DNA of 64,000 nt from positions 147,184,262 through 147,248,261 of the forward strand of contig NC_044978.1 in the NCBI RefSeq assembly GCF_008728515.1, given 5' to 3'. Each line of letters begins with the position of its first letter. Positions within the stretch are counted from its first letter, which is position 1. The notes below the pieces were generated by a model, which ran no database searches, had not been told where the DNA came from, and worked only from the letters and a program-made list of their open reading frames with translations. Of the stretch, positions 49,601 to 55,600 are shown piece by piece. The stretch is from Papio anubis. Its lineage: Eukaryota; Chordata; Mammalia; Primates; Cercopithecidae. The position numbers and the translations under genes were made by a program.

Positions 49601-52600
49601 ACTGCACCTGGCCCAAAATCTTTTCTTTTATATTTTATGTGTTTAGTTTTGTTTACTTAATAATTGTACCTCAAAGGCATAATGTTTTAACACAGGAAAA
49701 CCTTAATGTACAAAAATACTTCCAAAAGTGTTCTGATAACAAAAAGTTAGAGAAAATCTCCAGGTCTAGCAGCAGGAGAATGATGATGATGAATTCTCTT
49801 GAGGAAGTATTTATAGCCTTTAAAACTATTTGCAAAGATTGTCTAATAGGAAAAAGTGCTTGTGAGGGAATTACTAGAATAAGTAGTATACAAAATTTAT
49901 GTAGACTATAATTCCAGTCTTTAAGAAGGTGAACACACTAGACATAGAAGACATCTAAGGATACATTTTTAAAAAACTTCTCAAGTGCCAGTTTAATGGA
50001 CTCTAATCATTCGTCTTTCTATGCTTTAATCTACCTATGCTGTCAATCATTTATGTTAAAGACCATCATATCCCTCTTAAGTAATTATTTGCTGTGACGT
50101 TGTGAGGTAACTGGTCTGTTGAGATTAGTTGCTTGAGGAGGCTGAGTTGGCGAGATGATCTCCCTGTGAGCCATAACACGTAGGATCAAGGTGTGTACCA
50201 CAGTCTGTTGTTTTCTTTGGGAGAAGTTTCCCGTACCAACAGATCAGAGTTAGAGAAAGCATCTGACTGGCCTGTAGGTAGGTATTTGGGACAGTGTTGC
50301 TTTATCTTCCATAGACTGTTTGGAAGCCAATGACTGTTAAGGAAGTAACTTTGTACCGAACATAAATTCTGGACTGCAATTGATTTTTTTCAGGCCATTT
50401 ATGCCAGTGTTCTTCCTGGAGAGTTGATGAGAGGGTTCATGACCCAGTTTCCCACCTTCCCGAGCTGGCTGGGGAAGCACTCGTCTACAGGCAAACATGA
50501 TCGTATTGTTCAGGACCTGGCCTTACATATGAGTCTCAGGTAGGTGGGATTACTCGGTTTCGGGTATTTTATCGATTTGATGTATTTGGCTTTATCCAGT
50601 AACAATCATGTGAGTCAAAAGATTTGTGTTTTAGTTTTTATTTTATTGCTAACTAGATGAATGATCCTGGATAAGTTCCTTATATTTTATGGGCTGAGTT
50701 TTATGACGTATAATCAGTATAACTCTTGTTTTACCACTTAAAAGGATACTTTGGAGAATAAAATGGTAGATGTCATAATTTAAAATTTTAAAGACTACAG
50801 AAGTCTGAGATGGCACTGTTATTGTTATTATGTCTATTACTAGTGGGAATAGCTTCCCAGCTTCAGAATAATTAATCGGAAAATAATTGAACTATTTAAA
50901 GAAACAAACTGTTTTTTACCAATTTTCTCTAGTAGTAAACTGACCTAGTCATGTGGGATTGGAAATAGCAGTTTAGCATGCAACAGGAGGAGGCTGCTCA
51001 CATCACTGAAAACGAATGTGCTTGGAAAAGTTTAAGGAAGTTCAAAAATACTTGCATTTGGTACAATTTTGTTGAACTTTAGAAACTTGGAAAATGTGCA
51101 TACACATAAATATTATGGATTCTTCTTCTTTTTTGAGACAGGGTCACACTCTGTCACCCAGGCTGGAATGCAGTAGTGCGATCTCTGCATTATAGTGAAT
51201 TCACAATTTGTAAAGTAAATTAAGACCTCCCTACTTTTTAACCCTGATCAAGTCACTGAACTTTTTTGTAGGTCTGTTTCTCTTCTTTAAAAAATGCAAG
51301 TGTGATCTTATTATTGGTTCGTAACCTTTTTGGGGGTCATAGGTGCTTTTGAGAATCTGAATGCTTTGATTTTTATTCCCCCGACAATGTATAGATCCAC
51401 AAAGAAAATACTTTTGGGGAATTACAGATTCCTGAGGTTAAGAACCCTTGCTTTAGGTACCCTAAATGGCATCTTTGACTTTTCTATGAGTCTACTAGAA
51501 AATGATGATACTGTAAACATTGTAGGAGAACAATTTTGGAAATGGTTTCATGATTTTTGGGGGTACTGTGGTTCAGGGACCCACACTACTTCCTTTAAGT
51601 ACTAGCATGCTTAATTATGGAAGACAATGTAGAGGAAATGGATGAAATTGAAATAGGAGAGTTTTAAAAACTCTTTGTCTAGGTAATAGTTGCGAGGGTG
51701 AGTCTAGATTTCTGATCAGGAGAAAAGCTGTGGCTTCTTGTGGTTCACACATTCAGTTCCTTGAAGGCAGGAGCAGGACCCATAGATAATTTGTAAAGAA
51801 TCATTTCTTTCTGCTTCTGATGCTGATTCTGATACCAACAGCTTTTGAGGTTGCTTGTTTAAAATATGTATACAGACTGGGCGCAGTGGCTTACGTCTGT
51901 AATCCCAGCACTTTGGACAGGCCAAGGCGGGCGGATCACCTGTCAGGAGTTTGAGACCAGCCTGGGTAACATGGTGAAACCCGGTCTCTACTAAAAATAC
52001 AAAAAAAAGTAGCTGGGTGTGGTAGCGGGCGCCTGTAATCCCAGCTACTCGGGAGGCTAAAGGCAGGAGAGCCTCCTGAACCTAGAAGGCGGAGGTTGCA
52101 GTGAGCTGAAATTGTGCCACTGCACTCCAGCCTGGGCAACAAGAGCAAGACTTCGTCTGAAAATAAATAAATAAATAAATAAATAAAAATATGTATGCAT
52201 ATAATTGCCTGGTTTGAAGATAGAGGCAGCTGGGTTGGAAAGATTTAGGATGGTGGCATTTGAAATATTATTTTGTTCAGTAGCTTTCTGTCTTTAAGAA
52301 GTGACAACATTTAAGAGAGAAAGAAAGTCATTTTATGATAACATTCTAGTTCTTAGCAGACCAGAGACTGTTTCCCTAAACCTTCCTCTGGCCAGTGTGG
52401 ATCACTTTTTGATTTTGTGGGAACACTCTGCAATTTTCTTAGATTTGGGGAAAACCCAGTTCTAGAACTGAAGATTTCAGAGTAGCAGTATTAGGAAATG
52501 TGAGGGAAACATTCATATATGATTTTGTATGTTATAATCAGAGACCAAAAGGTGTTACACACATTCACACACTTGAGATAGGGAATTTCATTGCCTTCTA

Positions 52601-55600
52601 CTGATGCTTTTAATATTTTGGAACTTGGAACGAGTCATATTTATGAACACAAAGAAACATTCTGTTGCCTGGGCCTTAAGAGTAGGGTAGAGTCCACATT
52701 TGTTTTTCAGTCACTGATGTGGGTAAGTAGAAAACTTCCTTTGGGCATGTGATGTGTACCCATTACCCTCATGCTGTGGTGCTGGGCTTTCCAAACTACA
52801 CCAGCTGGCTGTCATATAGTACGCGTTCCATTCAGCATTATTGAAATCGGATTGAACTCTGCCTGATTAACTCAGTGCTGGTATGCACAGTATGACTTAA
52901 GTTGATACTTTGCTGTTGACTATGTCTTTTTTGTTGTGGTTTCAGAACTTACTCCAGCAAAAGGACTGTAAACATGGATTATCTGTCACATCTAAGGGAT
53001 GCACTTGTACAGCCCTTGACCTCACAAGGAGTCGACGGGGTACAGGATGTTGTTGCACTTATGGACACATATTATTTGATGAAAGAAGACTTTGAGAATA
53101 TCATGGAAATTAGCAGCTGGGGTGGCAAACCTAGTCCCTTTTCAAAGCTGGATCCCAAGGTAAATCATGTCACTCACCGGTTCTCCATCACTTTCTAATA
53201 CCAGGTTTGTACTGACAGTACTTCAGAGGTGTTTTAGATGCTTTATAAAAAGATTTACTTCTTTTTCCCCTTAAATGCTTGTTGCTTATTATGACCTATA
53301 TTTTCCATAGATACTATTTGAATGCAGTATTAAGAGTAGACTTCTGGACTTGACTTTACAATTTGTATTTTTATATTTGCTTTATGCTCAGTGGAAAAAC
53401 AAGAAGTGAAATTTGAGGAGCAAATATAAATATATTCTTTATAAAGGGTGAGAGGATGAGCCTAGGGAATTAAAAGTTGAGCTGTGAGCTCTGGTGGTAA
53501 TGGGTCGTAAAAATAAAATGTGTTTATTGGCTGAGGATTTGTATAAATTTTCTTTTTCTTAGTCTACCTAATCTGTGGATTCAGCATTTATTCCAGTTGG
53601 ATAATCTTCCCTGTAATAATATATCCCCGCTTTTCTTATAATGAGCACAAAAAAACTAAAGTGATACATCATGAATATGTAACATCCAGTACCCAACTCT
53701 TGCACCTGTGTAATGAATGCGTTTAGAAGACTCAGTCTCTCTAGTTTGCCCTCTCCAAAATTTTGACCCAACTTTATGGTTATCAGTAAATTCTCACAGC
53801 AGACATCCATTGTTAGAATTCATGGACTAATTCAGGAATTATGATTAGAAGCTTGAAGGTAAGACTTTCAAGTTTCGTAGTATTTTGAAGTAACTACTAT
53901 TATTATGGAAAAGGTATCTTGTGTTTTGTGGAAATTAAAGGCCAACTTATATCTTATGATGAGCTCCCCTCACTTTTTTTTTTTTCTTTTTCTTTTTCTT
54001 TTTTTTTTTTTGGAGACAGTCTCACTCCTTTGCCCAAGCTGAAGGGCAGTGGTACGATCTCGGCTTACTGCAACCTCCACCTCTCAGGTTCAAGCGATTC
54101 TCCTGCCTCAGCCTCCCAAGTAGCTGGGATTACAGGTGTGCTCCACCACGCCTGGCTAAGTTTTGTATTTTTAGTAGAGACAGGGTTTCCCCGTGTTGGC
54201 CAGGCTGGTCTCGAACTCCTGGCCTTATGTGATCTGCCTGCTTTGGCCTTGCGAAGTGCTGGGATTACAGGCATGAGCCACTGTACCCAGCCAAGCCCCT
54301 TTTTGATTGACTGATTCACTGACTAACTTTGCTTACTACTTTGTAGAAATGTGGAGAATGCTGAATAGGTAAACATGATGACTTGAAGTGACCTTTTGTT
54401 TGTTTGTTTGCCTAAAGTTCCCAAATCCTTTTTTTATTAGACAGAATCTCACTCTGTCACCCAACTTGGAGTGCAATGGCGCGATCTCAGCTCACTGCAA
54501 CCTCCACCTCCTGGGTTGAAGATTCTCATGGAGAGGTGTGAGCCCGCCCGGCCTTGAGTCTTTTTTGTCATGGGCTCTGTTAAGAATGTTATGAAAAATT
54601 CGGAACTTATCCATAGAAAAATACACATACTTAGATTTACATGTATATACATAAATACTTTGCAAACAGTTGCAAGGGGGCCTCAGGGTCTCTTTAGGCT
54701 TCCAGAGTTTAAAATAATTGTTTGGGACTTATATTTTTAAAAACTCCGTCTACTCCTTTCATGTAGGTGAAAGCAGCCTTCACAAGAGCTTACAATAAGG
54801 AAGCCCACCTTACTCCATATTCACTTCAAGCTGTAAAGGCATCTAGACACAGCACAAGCCCATCCCTGGATTCGGAATACAATGAAGAGTTAAATGAAGA
54901 TGACTCTCAATCTGATGAGAAAGACCAAGATGCTATAGAAACTGATGCCATGATCAAGGTAGTATTTTAAGCCACCGACAGGAGAACCTCAAAATAGATG
55001 ATCTTTCCTTGCCTGGTGAATAATAGAGCCTTTTCAGCACATGGCAGAATAAATTGAAAATACTTCTAAGTTTTTTTGTTCATCATGGTTGAGGGTGGAG
55101 AAGGTAGAGATTTCATTTTTATAAACAGTTTCTTATAGTAGTCGAAGAGCCAAACGGCAAGAAAACAGGACATGATTTTGATGGCCATATGTTCTGTTAG
55201 AAAAAGTACCATTTTTATTTATCTGGCCATTGGTATATACTTTCAAGAAAAATGTTTTTAACAAAACAGTTTCTTCTGTTGTGTATGTTTTGCTATAGCC
55301 ACTAAACTGCTTTGTAGAAGTTTCTCAGAGCAAAATATTCTTGTCTTTTGATGGGAAAGATGAAAGCCAACTGTGGTATCAGCCTGCTGTTTACAGCTGG
55401 TTGAGCCAAGGAACCTCGTCCGATCCTCCTCTGTCCTTTGCTGGATGTGGGTGCTTCTTGCCTTTCATTTCTGTTTTCTATATGCAGGAGTAGGAATAGT
55501 GGCCTTCTTCACTGTGGCTCATGTAGACCCTAAGGGGTGGTCTCCCTCTCTCCCTCTCTTCTGCTTTCACAAAATGACTGTGTTTACACCTCTAATCTGA

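Larger units (their letters stand above)
46979..50393 (+). other. Joined intron where RFC1 exons 20-21 should be
   Basis: This 3415-nt stretch has exon 19's donor at its start and exon 22's acceptor at its end and no Ns. It holds an antisense L1 relic with Alu pieces, two antisense Alus and otherwise unique sequence at 46979-47465, 48831-49320 and 49614-50393. Read in all + frames, nothing in it encodes the 91 residues that connect these exons in human RFC1. Confidence 0.8.
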
